Of a DNA stretch of 64,000 nt, positions 24,217-38,882 are shown one piece after another. The DNA is from Megalopta genalis (taxonomy: Eukaryota > Arthropoda > Insecta > Hymenoptera > Halictidae), in the NCBI RefSeq assembly GCF_051020955.1, contig NW_027477131.1, positions 31,803 through 95,802 on the forward strand, in the 5' to 3' direction. Below the pieces are notes generated by a model, which was not told where the DNA came from, did no database searches, and saw only the letters and a list, made by a program, of their open reading frames with translations. Made by a program: the position numbers and the translations under genes. The first letter of the stretch is position 1; every line of letters starts with the position of its first letter.

Positions 24217-27200
24217 TGTGTTTCGATTGGATTCGAAGATAACTCGTTTGTTTCGCATGCTGTTAAAGCTAAATCATGTATATCACAAGTATTTGAAGAT
24301 AAACCACTTGTTTCGCATGGATTCGAAGATAATCCATCTACTTCGCATTGATTTGAAGCTAAATCATGTGTTTCGCATGGATTTGAAGTTAACTCGTTTG
24401 TTTCGCATGCAGTTGAAGCTAAATCATGTATATCACAAGTACTTGCAGCTAAACCATTTGTTTCGCATGGATTCGAAGATAACCCTTCTACTTCGCATTG
24501 ATTTGAAGTTAAATCATGTGTTTCGCATGGATTTGAATCTAACTCGTTTATTTCGCATGCTGTTGAAGCTAAATCATGTATATCGCAAGTATATGAAGCT
24601 AATCCAATTGTTTCGCTTGGATTCGAACATAAGCCTTCTACTTCGCATTGATTTGAAGCTTAATCATGTGTTTCGCATGGATTTGAATCTAACTCGTTTG
24701 TTTCGCATGCTGTTGAAGCTAAATCGTGTATATCACAAGTATTTGCAGCTAAACCGTTTATTTCGCATGGATTCGAAGGTAACCCTTCTACTTCGCATTG
24801 ATTTCAAGTTAAATCATGTGTTTCGCATGGATTTGAATCTAACTCGTTTATTTCGTATGCTGTTGAAGCTAAAAATAATGTATATCACAAGTATATGAAG
24901 CTAATCCATTTGTTTCGCATGGATTCGAAAATCAGCCTTCTACTTCGCATTGATTAGATGCTAAATCATGTGTTTCGCATGGATTTGAAGCTAACTCGTT
25001 TTTTTCGCATGCAGTTGAAGCTAAATCATGTACATCACAAGTATTTGAAGCTAAACTATTTGTTTCGCATGGAATGGAAGATAATCCATGTTCTTCGCAT
25101 TCATTTGAAGCTAAATCATGTGTTTCGATTGGATTTGAAGATAACTCGTTTGTTTCGCATGCTGTTAAAGCTAAATCATGCATATCACAAGTATTTGAAG
25201 GTAAACCATTTGTTTCGCATGGATTCGAAGATAATCCATCAACTTCGCATTGATTTGAAGCTAAATCATGTGTTTCGCATGGATTTGAAGCTAACTCGTT
25301 TGTTTCGCATGCTGTTGAATCTAAATCATGTATATCACAAGTATTTGAAGCTGTATCATATGTTTCGCATGGATTCGAAGATAACCCTTCTAATTCGCAT
25401 TGATTTGAAGCTAAATCATGTGTTTCGCATGGATTCGAAGCTAACTCGTTTGTTTCGCATGCAGTTGAAGCTGAACCATGTATATCACAAGTATTTGAAG
25501 CTATATCATATGTTTCGCATGGATTCGAAGGTAAGCCTTCCACTTCGCATTGATTTGAAGCTAAATCATGTGTTTCGCATGGATTTGAAGTTAACTCGTT
25601 TGTTTCGCATGCAGTTGAAGCTAAATCATGTATATCACAAGTATTTGAAGCTAAACCATTTGTTTCGCATGGATTCGAAGATAACCCTACTACCTCGCAT
25701 TGATTTCAAGTTAAATCATGTGTTTCGCATGGATTTGAATCTAACTCGTTTATTCCGTATTCTGTTGAAGCTAAATCATGTATATCACAAGTATATGAAG
25801 CTAATCCATTTGTTTCGCATGTATTCGAAGATAAGCTATCTACTTCGCATTGATTTGAAGCTAAATCATGTGTTTCGCATGGATTTGAATCTAACTCGTT
25901 TGTTTCGCATGCTGTTTAAGCTAAATCATGTACATCACAAGTATTTGAAGATAAACCATTTGTTTCGCATGGATTCGAAGATAATCCATCTACTTCGCAT
26001 TGATTTGAAGCTAAATCATGTGTTTCGCATGGATTTGAAGTTAAACTCGTATTTTTCGCATGCAGTTGAAGCTAAATCATGTACATCACAAGTATTTGAA
26101 GCTAAACCATTTGTCGCATGCATTCGAAGATAATCCATCTACTTCGCATTAATTTGAAGCTAAATCATGTGTTTCGCTTGGATTTGAAGATAACTCGTTT
26201 GTTTCGCATGCTGTTGAAGCTAAATCATGTATATCACAAGTATTTGAAGCTAAACCATTTGTTTCGCATGGATTCGAAGATAAGCCTCCTACTTCGCATT
26301 GATGTGAAGCTAAATCATGTGTTTCGCATGGATTTGAAGCTAACTCGTTTGTTTCGCATGCAGTTGAAGCTGAACCATGTATATCACAAGTATTTGAAGC
26401 TATATCATATGTTTCGCATGGATTCGAAGGTAAGCCTTCCACTTCGCATTGATTTGAAGCTAAATCATGTGTTTCGCATGGATTTGAAGTTAACTCGTTT
26501 GTTTCGCATGCAGTTGAAGCTAAATCATGTATATCACAAGTATTTGAAGCCAAACCATTTGCTTCGCATGGATTCCAAGATAACCCTACTACCTCGCATT
26601 GATTTCAAGTTAAATCATGTGTTTCGCATGGATTTGAATCTAACTCGTTTATTTCGTATGCTGTTGAAGCTAAATCATGTATATCACAAGTATATGAAGC
26701 TAATCCATTTGTTTCGCATGTATTCGAAGATAAGCCATCTACTTCGCATTGATTTGAAGCTAAATCATGTGTTTCGCATGGATTTGAATCTAACTCGTTT
26801 GTTTCGCATGCTGTTTAAGCTAAATCATGTACATCACAAGTATTTGAAGATAAACCATTTGTTTCGCATGGATTCGAAGATAATCCATCTACTTCGCATT
26901 GATTTGAAGCTAAATCATGTGTTTCGCATGGATTTGAAGTTAAACTCGTATTTTTCGCATGCAGTTGAAGCTAAATCATGTACATCACAAGTATTTGAAG
27001 CTAAACCATTTGTCGCATGCATTCGAAGATAATCCATCTACTTCGCATTAATTTGAAGCTAAATCATGTGTTTCGCTTGGATTTGAAGATAACTCGTTTG
27101 TTTCGCATGCTGTTGAAGCTAAATCATGTATATCACAAGTATTTGAAGCTAAACCATTTGTTTCGCATGGATTCGAAGATAAACCTCCTACTTCGCATTG

Positions 27201-30200
27201 ATGTGAAGCTAAATCATGTGTTTCGCATGGATTTGAAGCTAACTCGTTTGTTTCGCATGCAGTTGAAGCTGAACCATGTATATCACAAGTATTTGAAGCT
27301 AAACTATTCGTTTCGCATGGATTCGAAGGTAAGCCTTCCACTTCATATTGATTTGAAGCTGAATCATGTGTTTCGCATGGGTTTGAAGTTAACTCGTTTG
27401 TTTCGCATGCAGTTGAAGCTAAATCATGTATATCACAAGTATTTGCAGCTAAACCATTTGTTTCGCATGGATTCGAAGATAACCCTTCTACTTCGCATTT
27501 AGTTGAAGCTAAATCATGTGTTTCGCATGGATTTGAGTCTAACTCGTTTGTTTCGCATGCTGTTGAAGCTAAATCATGTGTATCACAAGTATATGAAGCT
27601 AATCCATTTGTTTCGCATGTATTCGAAGATAAGCCATCTACTTCGCATTGATTTGAAGCTAAATCATGTGTTTCGCATGTATTTGAATCTAAGTCGTTTC
27701 TTTCGCATGCTGTTGAAGCTAAATCAAGTGTATCACAAGTATTTGAAGCCAAACCATTTGCTTCGCATGGATTCGAATATCAGCCTTCTACTTCGCATTG
27801 ATTAGATGCTAAATCATGTGTTTCGCATGGATTTGAAGCTAACTCGTTTTTTTCGCATGCAGTTGAAGCTAAATCATGTACATCACAAGTATTTGAAGCT
27901 AAACCATTTGTTTCGCATGGTTTCGAAGATAATCCATGTTCTTCGCATTCATTTGAAGCTAAATCATGTGTTTCGATTGGATTTGAAGATAACTCGTTTG
28001 TTTCGCATGCTGTTAAAGCTAAATCATGCATATCACAAGTATTTGAAGATAAACAATTTGTTTCGCATGGATTCGAAGATAATCCATCAACTTCGCATTG
28101 ATTTGAAGCTAAATCATGTGTTTCGCATGGATTTGAAGCTAACTCGTTTGTTTCGCATGCTGTTGAATCTAAATCATGTATATCACAAGTATTTGAAGCT
28201 ATATCATATGTTTCGCATGGATTCGAAGATAACCCTTCTAATTCGCATTGATTTGAAGCTAAATCATGTGTTTCGCATGGATTTGAAGCTACAAACGTTT
28301 TTTTCGCATGCAGTTGAAGCTAAATCATGTACATCACAAGTATTTGAAGCTAAACCATTTGTCGCATGCATTCGAAGATAATCCATCTACTTCGCATTAA
28401 TTTGAAGCTAAATCATGTGTTTCGTTTGGATTTGATGATAACTCGTTTGTTTCGCATGCTGTTGAAGCTAAATCATGTATATCACAAGTATTTGCAGCTA
28501 AACCATTTGTTTCGCATGGATTCGAAGATAACCCTTCTACTTCGCATTGATTTCAAGTTAAATCATGTGTTTCGCATGCATTTGAATCTAACTCGTTTAT
28601 TTCGTATGCTGTTGAAGCTAAATCATGTATATCACAAGTATATGAAGCTAATCCATTTGTTTCGCATGTATTCGAAGATAAGCCATCTACTTCGCATTGA
28701 TTTGAAGCTAAATCATGTGTTTCGCATGGATTTGAAGTTAACTCGTTTGTTTCGCATGCAGTTGAAGCTAAATCATGTATATCACAAGTATTTGAAGCCA
28801 AACCATTTGCTTCGCATGGATTCGAAGATAAGTCTCCTACTTCGCATTGATTTGAAGCTAAATCATGTGTTTCGCATGGATTCGAAGCTAACTCGTTTGT
28901 TTCGCATGCAGTTGAAGCTGAACCATGTATATCACATGTATTTGAAGCTAAACTATTCGTTTCGCATGGATTCGAAGGTAAGCCTTCCACTTCATATTGA
29001 TTTGAAGCTGAATCATGTGTTTCGCATGGGTTTGAAGTTAACTCGTTTGTTTCGCATGCAGTTGAAGCTAAATCATGTATATCACAAGTATTTGCAGCTA
29101 AACCATTTGTTTCGCATGGATTCGAAGATAACCCTTCTACTTCGCATTTATTTGAAGCTAAATCATGTGTTTCGCATGGATTTGAGTCTAACTCGTTTGT
29201 TTTGCATGCTGTTGAAGCTAAATCATGTATATCACAAGTATATGAAGCTAATCCATTTGTTTCGCATGTATTCGAAGATAAGCCATCTACTTCGCATTGA
29301 TTTGAAGCTAAATCATGTGTTTCGCATGGCTTTGAATCTAACTCGTTTTTTTCGCATGCAGTTGAAGCTAAATCATGTATATCACAAGTATTTGAAGCCA
29401 AACCATTTGCTTCGCATGGATTCGAAGATAACCCTACTACCTCGCATTGATTTCAAGTTAAATCATGTGTTTCGCATGGATTTGAATCTAACTCGTTTAT
29501 TTCGTATGCTGTTGAAGCTAAATCATGTATATCACAAGTATATGAAGCTAATCCATTAGTTTCGCATGTATTCGAAGATAAGCCATCTACTTCGCATTGA
29601 TTTGAAGCTAAATCATGTGTTTCGCATGGATTTGAATCTAACTCGTTTGTTTCGCATGCTGTTTAAGCTAAATCATGTACATCACAAGTATTTGAAGATA
29701 AACCATTTGTTTCGCATGGATTCGAAGATAATCCATCTACTTCGCATTGATTTGAAGCTAAATCATGTGTTTCGCTTGGATTTGATGATAACTCGTTTGT
29801 TTCGCATGCTGTTGAAGCTAAATCACGGATATCACAAGTATTTGAAGCTAAACCATTTGTTTCGCATGGATTCGAAGATAAGTCTCCTACTTCGCATTGA
29901 TTTGAAGCTAAATCATGTGTTTCGCATGGATTCGAAGCTAACTCGTTTGTTTCGCATGCAGTTGAAGCTGAACCATGTATATCACAAGTATTTGAAGCTA
30001 TATCATATGTTTCGCATGGATTCGAAGGTAAGCCTTCCACTTCGCATTGATTTGAAGCTAAATCATGTGTTTCGCATGGATTTGAAGTTAACTCGTTTGT
30101 TTCGCATGCAGTTGAAGCTCAATCATGTATATCACAAGTATTTGAAGCCAAACCATTTGCTTCGCATGGATTCGAAGATAACCCTACTACCTCGCATTGA

Positions 30201-31080
30201 TTTCAAGTTAAATCATGTGTTTCGCATGGATTTGAATCTAACTCGTTTATTTCGTATGCTGTTGAAGCTAAATCATGTATATCACAAGTATATGAAGCTA
30301 ATCCATTAGTTTCGCATGTATTCGAAGATAAGCCATCTACTTCGCATTGATTTGAAGCTAAATCATGTGTTTCGCATGGATTTGAATCTAACTCGTCTGT
30401 TTCGCATGCTGTTTAAGCTAAATCATGTACATCACAAGTATTTGAAGATAAACCATTTGTTTCGCATGGATTCGAAGATAATCCATCTACTTCGCATTGA
30501 TTTGAAGCTAAATCATGTGTTTCGCATGGATTTGAAGCTAAACTCGTTTTTTTCGCATGCAGTTGAAGCTAAATCATGTACATCACAAGTATTTGAAGCT
30601 AAAACATTTGTCGCATGCATTCGAAGATAATCCATCTACTTCGCATTAATTTGAAGCTAAATCATGTGCTTCGCTTGGATTTGAAGATAACTCGTTTGTT
30701 TCGCATGCAGTTGAAGCTAAATCATGTATATCACAAGTATTTGCAGCTAAACCATTTGTTTCGTATGTATTCGAAGATAAGCCATCTACTTCGCATTGAT
30801 TTGAAGCTAAATCATGTGTTTCGCATGGATTTGAATCTAACTCGTCTGTTTCGCATGCTGTTTAAGCTAAATCATGTACATCACAAGTATTTGAATATAA
30901 ACCATTTGTTTCGCATGGATTCGAAGATAATCCATCTACTTCGCATTGATTTGAAGCTAAATCATGTGTTTCGCATGGATTTGAAGCTAAACTCGTTTTT
31001 TTCGCATGCAGTTGAAGCTAAATCATGTACATCACAAGTATTTGAAGCTAAAACATTTGTCTCATGCATTCGAAGATAAT

Positions 31081-34000
31081 CCATCTACTTCGCATTAATT
31101 TGAAGCTAAATCATGTGCTTCGCTTGGATTTGAAGATAACTCGTTTGTTTCGCATGCAGTTGAAGCTAAATCATGTATATCACAAGTATTTGCAGCTAAA
31201 CCATTTGTTTCGTATGGATTCGAAGATAACCCTTCTACTTCGCATTTATTTGAAGCTAAATCATGTGTTTCGCATGGATTTGAGTCTAACTCGTTTGTTT
31301 CGCATGCTGTTGAAGCTAAATCAAGTGTATCACAAGTATTTGCAGCTAAACCATTTGTTTCGCATGGATTCGAAGATAACCCTTCTACTTCGCATTGATT
31401 TCAAGTTAAATCATGTGTTTCGCATGCATTTGAAGCTAACTCGTTTTTTTCGCATGCAGTTGAAGCTAAATCATGTACATCACAAGTATTTGAAGCTAAA
31501 CCATTTGTTTCGCATGGATTCGAAGATAGTGCATCTACTTCGCATTGATTTGAAGATAAATCATGTGTTTCGCATGGATTTGAATCCAACTCGTTTGTTT
31601 CGCATGCTGTTGGAACTGAATCATGTATATCACAAGTATTTGAAGCTATATCATTTGTTTCGCATTTATTCGAAGATAACCCTTCTACTTCGCATTGATT
31701 TGAAGCTAAATCATGTGTTTCGCATGGATTTGGATCTAACTCGTTTATTTCGCATGCTGTTGAAGCTAAATCATGTGTATCACAAGTATATGAATCTAAT
31801 CCATTTGTTTCGCATGGATTCGAAGATAAGACTTCCACTTCGCATTGATTTGAAGCTAAATCATGTGTTTCGCATGGATTTGAAGTTAACTCGTTTGTTT
31901 CACATGCAGTTGAAGCTAAATCATGTATATCACAAGTATTTGCAGCTAAACCATTTGTTTCGCATGGATTCGAAGATAACCCTTCTACTTCGCATTGATT
32001 TGAAACTAAATCATGTGTATCGCATGGATTTGGATCTAACTCGTTTATTTCGCATGCTGTTGAAGCTAAATCATGTGTATCACAAGTATATGAATCTAAT
32101 CCATTTGTTTCGCATGGATTCGAAGATAAGCCTTCCACTTCGCATTGATTTGAAGCTAAATCATGTGTTTCGCATGGATTTGAATCTAACTCGTTCATTT
32201 CGCATGCTGTTGAAGCTAAATCATGTATATCACAAGTATTTGCAGCTAAACCATTTGTTTCGCATGGATTCGAAGATAACCCTTCTACTTCGCATTGATT
32301 TCAAGTTAAATCATGTGTTTCGCATGCATTTGAATCTAACTCGTTTATTTCGTATGCTGTTGAAGCTAAATCATGTATATCACAAGTATATGAAGCTAAT
32401 CCATTTGTTTCGCATGTATTCGAAGATAAGCCATCTACTTCGCATTGATTTGAAGCTAAATCATGTGTTTCGCATGGATTTGAATCTAACTCGTTTGTTT
32501 CGCATGCTGTTGAAGCTAAATCAAGTGTATCACAAGTATTTGAAGCCAAACCATTTGCTTCGCATGGATTCGAAAATCAGCCTTCTACTTCGCATTGATT
32601 AGATGCTAAATCATGTGTTTCGCATGGATTTGAAGCTAACTCGTTTTTTTCGCATGCAGTTGAAACTAAATCATGTACATCACAAGTATTTGAAGCTAAA
32701 CCATTTGTTTCGCATGGATTCGAAGATAATCCATGTTCTTCGCATTCATTTGAAGCTAAATCATGTGTTTCGATTGGATTTGAAGATAACTCGTTTGTTT
32801 CGCATGCTGTTAAAGCTAAATCATGTATATCACAAGTATTTGAAGATAAACCATTTGTTTCGCATGGATTCGAAGATAATCCATCTACTTCGCATTGATT
32901 TGAAGCTAAATCATGTGTTTCGCATGGATTTGGATCTAACTCGTTTATTTCGCATGCTGTTGAAGCTAAATCATGTGTATCACAAGTATATGAATCTAAT
33001 CCATTTGTTTCGCATGGATTCGAAGATAAGCCTTCCACTTCGCATTGATTTGAAGCTAAATCATGTGTTTCGCATGGATTTGAATCTAACTCGTTCATTT
33101 CGCATGCAGTTGAAGCTAAATCATGTATATCACAAGTATTTGCAGCTAAACCATTTGTTTCGCATGGATTCGAAGATAACACTTCTACTTCGCATTGATT
33201 TCAAGTTAAATCATGTGTTTCGCATGCATTTGAATCTAACTCGTTTATTTCGTATGCTGTTGAAGCTAAATCATGTATATCACAAGTATATGAAGCTAAT
33301 CCATTTGTTTCGCATGTATTCGAAGATAAGCCATCTACTTCGCATTGATTTGAAGCTAAATCATGTGTTTCGCATGGATTTGAATCTAACTCGTTTGTTT
33401 CGCATGCTGTTGAAGCTAAATCAAGTGTATCACAAGTATTTGAAGCCAAACCATTTGCTTCGCATGGATTCGAAAATCAGCCTTCTACTTCGCATTGATT
33501 AGATGCTAAATCATGTGTTTCGCATGGATTTGAAGCTAACTCGTTTTTTTCGCATGCAGTTGAAGCTAAATCATGTACATCACAAGTATTTGAAGCTAAA
33601 CCATTTGTTTCGCATGGATTCGAAGATAATCCATGTTCTTCGCATTCATTTGAAGCTAAATCTTGTGTTTCGATTGGATTTGAAGATAACTCGTTTGTTT
33701 CGCATGCTGTTAAAGCTAAATCATGTATATCACAAGTATTTGAAGATAAACCATTTGTTTCGCATGGATTCGAAGATAATCCATCTACTTCGCATTGATT
33801 TGAAGCTAAATGAAGTGTTTCGCATGGATTTGAAGTTAAAACGTTTGTTTCGCATGCAGGTGAAGCTAAATCATGTATATCGCAAGTATTTGCAGCTAAA
33901 CCATTTGTTTCGCATGGATTCGAAGATAAGTCTCCTACTTCGCATTGATTTGAAGCTAAATCATGTGTTTCGCATGGATTCGAAGCTAACTCGTTTGTTT

Positions 34001-35400
34001 CGCATGCAGTTGAAGCTGAACCATGTATATCACAAGTATTTGAAGCTAAACTATTCGTTTCGCATGGATTCGAAGGTAAGCCTTCCACTTCACATTGATT
34101 TGAAGCTAAATCATGTGTTTCGCATGGGTTTGAAGTTAACTCGTTTGTTTCGCATGCAGTTGAAGCTAAATCATGTATATCACAAGTATTTGAAGCCAAA
34201 CCATTTGCTTCGCATGGATTCGAAAATCAGCCTTCTACTTCGCATAGATTTGAAGCTAAATCATGTGTTTCGCATGGATTTGAGTCTAACTCGCTTGTTT
34301 CGCATGCTGTTGAAGCTAAATCAAGTGTATCACAAGTATTTGAAGCGAAATCATTTGCTTCGCATGGATTCGAAAATCAGCCTTCTACTTCGCATTGATT
34401 AGATGCTAAATCATGTGTTTCGCATGGATTTGAAGCTAACTCGTTTTTTTAGCATGCAGTTGATGCTAAATCATGTATATCACAAGTATTTGCAGCTAAA
34501 CCATTTGTTTCGCATGGATTCGAAGATAACCCTTCTACTTCGCATTGATTTGAAGATAAATCATGTGTTTCGCATGGATTTGAATCCAACTCGTTTGTTT
34601 CGCATGCTGTTGGAACTAAATCATGTATATCACAAGTATTTGAAGCTACATCATTTGTTTCGCATTTATTCGAAGATAACCCTTCTACTTCGCATTGATT
34701 TGAAGCTAAATCATGTGTTTCGCATGGATTTGGATCTAACTCGTTTATTCCGCATGCTGTTGAAGCTAAATCATGTGTATTACAAGTATATGAATCTAAT
34801 CCATTTGTTTCGCATGGATTCGAAGATAAGACTTCCACTTCGCATTGATTTGAAGCTAAATCATGTGTTTCGCATGGATTTGAAGTTAACTCGTTTGTTT
34901 CGCATGCAGTTGAAGCTAAATCATGTATATCACAAGTATTTGCAGCTAAACCATTTGTTTCGCATGGATTCGAAGATAACCCTTCTACTTCGCATTGATT
35001 TGAAACTAAATCATGTGTTTCGCATGGATTTGGATCTAACTCGTTTATTTCGCATGCTGTTGAAGCTAAATCATGTGTATCACAAGTATATGAATCTAAT
35101 CCATTTGTTTCGCATGGATTCGAAGATATGCCTTCCACTTCGCATTGATTTGAAGCTAAATCATGTGTTTCGCATGGATTTGAATCTAACTCGTTCATTT
35201 CGCATGCTGTTGAAGCTAAATCATGTATATCACAAGTATTTGCAGCTAAACCGTTTGTTTCGCATGGATTCGAAGATAACCCTTCTACTTCGCATTGATT
35301 TGAAGCTAAATCATGTGTTTCGCATGGATTTGAATCTAACTCGTTTATTTCGTATGCTGTTGAAGCTAAAAATCATGTATATCACAAGTATATGAAGCTA
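31081..35400 (+). repeat. Right domain, 900-bp higher-order repeat run
   Basis: The E-to-A variant CATTGATTAGATGC starts blocks at 32603, 33503 and 34403, exactly 900 bp (six units) apart. A-monomer variants with GGATTTGGATC, C monomers with ATGTGTATCACAAG and E monomers with ATTCATTTGAAG are typical. The stretch about 31,500-32,200 matches 34,500-35,200 at an offset of 3,000 bp (twenty units). A +2 change in a C monomer near 35,370 (CTAAAAATCATG) is rare. Confidence 0.85.
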
Positions 35401-35734
35401 ATCCATTTGCTTCGCATGGATTCGAAGATAACCCTTCTACTTCTCATTGATTTCAAGTTAAATCATGTGTTTCGCATGGATTTGAATCTAACTCGTTTAT
35501 TTCGTATGCTGTTGAAGCTAAATCATGTATATCACAAGTTTATGAAGCTAATCCATTTGTTTCGCATGTATTCGAAGATAAGCCATCTACTTCGCATTGA
35601 TTTGAAGCTAAATCATGTGTTTCGCATGGATTTGAATCTAACTCGTTTGTTACGCATGCTGTTGAAGTTAAATCATGTATATCACAAGTATTTGAAGATA
35701 AACCATTTGTTTCGCATGGATTCGAAGATAATCC

Positions 35735-37585
35735 ATCTACTTCGCATTGATTTGATGCTAAATCATGTGTTTCGCATGGATTTGAAGCTAACTCGTTTGT
35801 TTCGCATGCTGTTGAATCTAAATCATGTATATCACAAGTATTTGAAGCTATATCATATGTTTCGCATGGATTCGAAGATAACCCTTCTAATTCGAATTGA
35901 TTTGAAGCTAAATCATGTGTTTCGCATGGATTTGAAGCTAAACTCGTTTTTTTCGCATGCAGTTGAAGCTAAATCATGTACATCACAAGTATTTGAAGCT
36001 AAACCATTTGTCGCATGCATTCGAAGATAATCCATCTACTTCGCATTAATTTGAAGCTAAATCATGTGTTTCGCTTGGCTTTGAAGATAACTCGTTTGTT
36101 TCGCATGCTGTTGAAGCTAAATCATTGTATATCACAAGTATTTGAAGCTAAACCATTTGTTTCGCATGGATTCGAAGATAAGCCTCCTACTTCGCATTGA
36201 TTTGAAGCTAAATCATGTGTTTCGCATGGATTTGAAGCTAACTCGTTTGTTTCGCATGCAGTTGAAGCTGAACCATGTATATCACAAGTATTTGAAGCAA
36301 AACTATTCGTTTCGCATGGATTCGAAAATCAGCCTTCTACTTCGCATTGATTTGAAGATAAATCATGTGTTTCGCATGGATTTGAAGCTAACTCCTTTTT
36401 TTCGCATGCAGTTGAAGCTAAATCATGTACATCACAAGTATTTGAAGCTAAACCATTTGTTTCGCATGGATTCGAAGATAATCCATGTTCTTCGCATTCA
36501 TTTGAAGCTAAATCATGTGTTTCGCATGGATTTGAAGCTAACTCGTTTGTTTCGCATGCAGTTGAAGCTGAACCATGTATATCACAAGTATTTGAAGCTA
36601 AACTATTCGTTTCGCATGGATTCGAAGGTAAGCCTTCCACTTCGCATTGATTTGAAGATAAATCATGTGTTTCGCATGGATTTGAAGTTAAAACGTTTGT
36701 TTCGCATGCAGGTGAAGCTAAATCATGTATATCACAAGTATTTGCAGCTAAACCATTTGTTTCGCATGGATTCGAAGATAAGTCTCCTACTTCGCATTGA
36801 TTTGAAGCTAAATCATGTGTTTCGCATGGATTCGAAGCTAACTCGTTTGTTTCGCATGCAGTTGAAGCTGAACCATGTATATCACAAGTATTTGAAGCTA
36901 AACTATTCGTTTCGCATGGATTCGAAGGTAAGCCTTCCACTTCACATTGATTTGAAGCTAAATCATGTGTTTCGCATGGGTTTGAAGTTAACTCGTTTGT
37001 TTCGCATGCAGTTGAAGCTAAATCATGTATATCACAAGTATTTGAAGCCAAACCATTTGCTTCGCATGGATTCGAAAATCAGCCTTCTACTTCGCATAGA
37101 TTTGAAGCTAAATCATGTGTTTCGCATGGATTTGAGTCTAACTCGCTTGTTTCGCATGCTGTTGAAGCTAAATCAAGTGTATCACAAGTATTTGAAGCGA
37201 AATCATTTGCTTCGCATGGATTCGAAAATCAGCCTTCTACTTCGCATTGATTAGATGCTAAATCATGTGTTTCGCATGGATTTGAAGCTAACTCGTTTTT
37301 TTAGCATGCAGTTGATGCTAAATCATGTATATCACAAGTATTTGCAGCTAAACCATTTGTTTCGCATGGATTCGAAGATAACCCTTCTACTTCGCATTGA
37401 TTTGAAGATAAATCATGTGTTTCGCATGGATTTGAATCCAACTCGTTTGTTTCGCATGCTGTTGGAACTAAATCATGTATATCACAAGTATTTGAAGCTA
37501 CATCATTTGTTTCGCATTTATTCGAAGATAACCCTTCTACTTCGCATTGATTTGAAGCTAAATCATGTGTTTCGCATGGATTTGA
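35735..37585 (+). repeat. 1.85-kb duplicated block, copy 1 (pairs with 38883-40732)
   Basis: This block matches 38883-40732 at an offset of 3,148 bp, changing to 3,147 after a 1-bp loss near 40,144 in the second copy. Shared rare variants include ATCATTGTATATC (+1 in C, near 36,123), GTTAAAACG and TTTTTTTAGCATGCAGTTGATGC. The part from about 33,810 to 34,740 is a further relative, at an offset of 2,852 bp. Confidence 0.85.
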
Positions 37586-38882
37586 ATCTAACTCATTTGT
37601 TACGCATGCTGTTGAAGTTAAATCATGTATATCACAAGTATTTGAAGATAAACCATTTGTTTCGCATGGATTCGAAGATAATCCATCTACTTCGCATTGA
37701 TTTGAAGCTAAATCATGTGTTTCGCATGGATTTGAAGCTAACTCGTTTGTTTCGCATGCTGTTGAATCTAAATCATGTATATCACAAGTATTTGAAGCTA
37801 TATCATATGTTTCGCATGGATTCGAAGATAACCCTTCTAATTCGAATTGATTTGAAGCTAAATCATGTGTTTCGCATGGATTTGAAGCTAAACTCGTTTT
37901 TTTCGCATGCAGTTGAAGCTAAATCATGTACATCACAAGTATTTGAAGCTAAACCATTTGTCGCATGCATTCGAAGATAATCCATCTACTTCGCACTAAT
38001 TTGAAGCTAAATCATGTGTTTCGCTTGGCTTTGAAGATAACTCGTTTGTTTCGCATGCAGTTGAAGCTAAATCATGTATATCACAAGTATTTGAAGCTAT
38101 ATCATATGTTTCGCATGGATTCGAAGATAACCCTTCTAATTCGCATTGATTTAAAGCTAAATCATGTGTTTCGCATGGATTTGAAGCTACACACGTTTTT
38201 TTCGCATGCAGTTGAAGCTAAATCATGTACATCACAAGTATTTGAAGCTAAACCATTTGTCGCAAGCATTCGAAGATAATCCATCTACTTCGCATTAATT
38301 TGAAGCTAAATCATGTGTTTCGCTTGGATTTGATGATAACTCGTTTGTTTCGCATGCTGTTGAAGCTAAATCATGTATATCACAAGTATTTGAAGCTAAA
38401 CCATTTGTTTCGCATGGATTCGAAGATAAGTCTCCTACTTCGCATTGATTTGAAGCTAAATCATGTGTTTCGCATGGATTTGAAGCTAACTCGTTTGTTT
38501 CGCATGCAGTTGAAGCTGAACCATGTATATCACAAGTATTTGAAGCTATATCATATGTTTCGCATGGATTCGAAGGTAAGCCTTCCACTTCGCATTGATT
38601 TGAAGCTAAATCATGTGTTTCGCATGGATTTGAAGTTAACTCGTTTGTTTCGCATGCAGTTGAAGCTAAATCATGTATATCACAAGTATTTGAAGCCAAA
38701 CCATTTGCTTCGCATGGATTCGAAGATAACCCTTCTACTTCTCATTGATTTCAAGTTAAATCATGTGTTTCGCATGGATTTGAATCTAACTCGTTTATTT
38801 CGTATGCTGTTGAAGCTAAATCATGTATATCATAAGTTTATGAAGCTAATCCATTTGTTTCGCATGAATTCAAAGATAATCC

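Larger units (their letters stand above)
12841..31080. repeat. Central array domain: 899/900-bp higher-order repeats
   Basis: Units here lack the left-domain markers. They carry new ones: C monomers with ATGTACATCAC, E monomers with GATAATCCATC, A monomers reading GATTTCAAGTTAAATC, and the 149-bp marker unit. The dominant period is six 150-bp units minus one base (899 bp), with 1,349-, 1,799-, 2,100- and 2,700-bp multiples. A few rare singletons occur, such as a +2 indel in a C monomer near 24,875. Confidence 0.85.
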
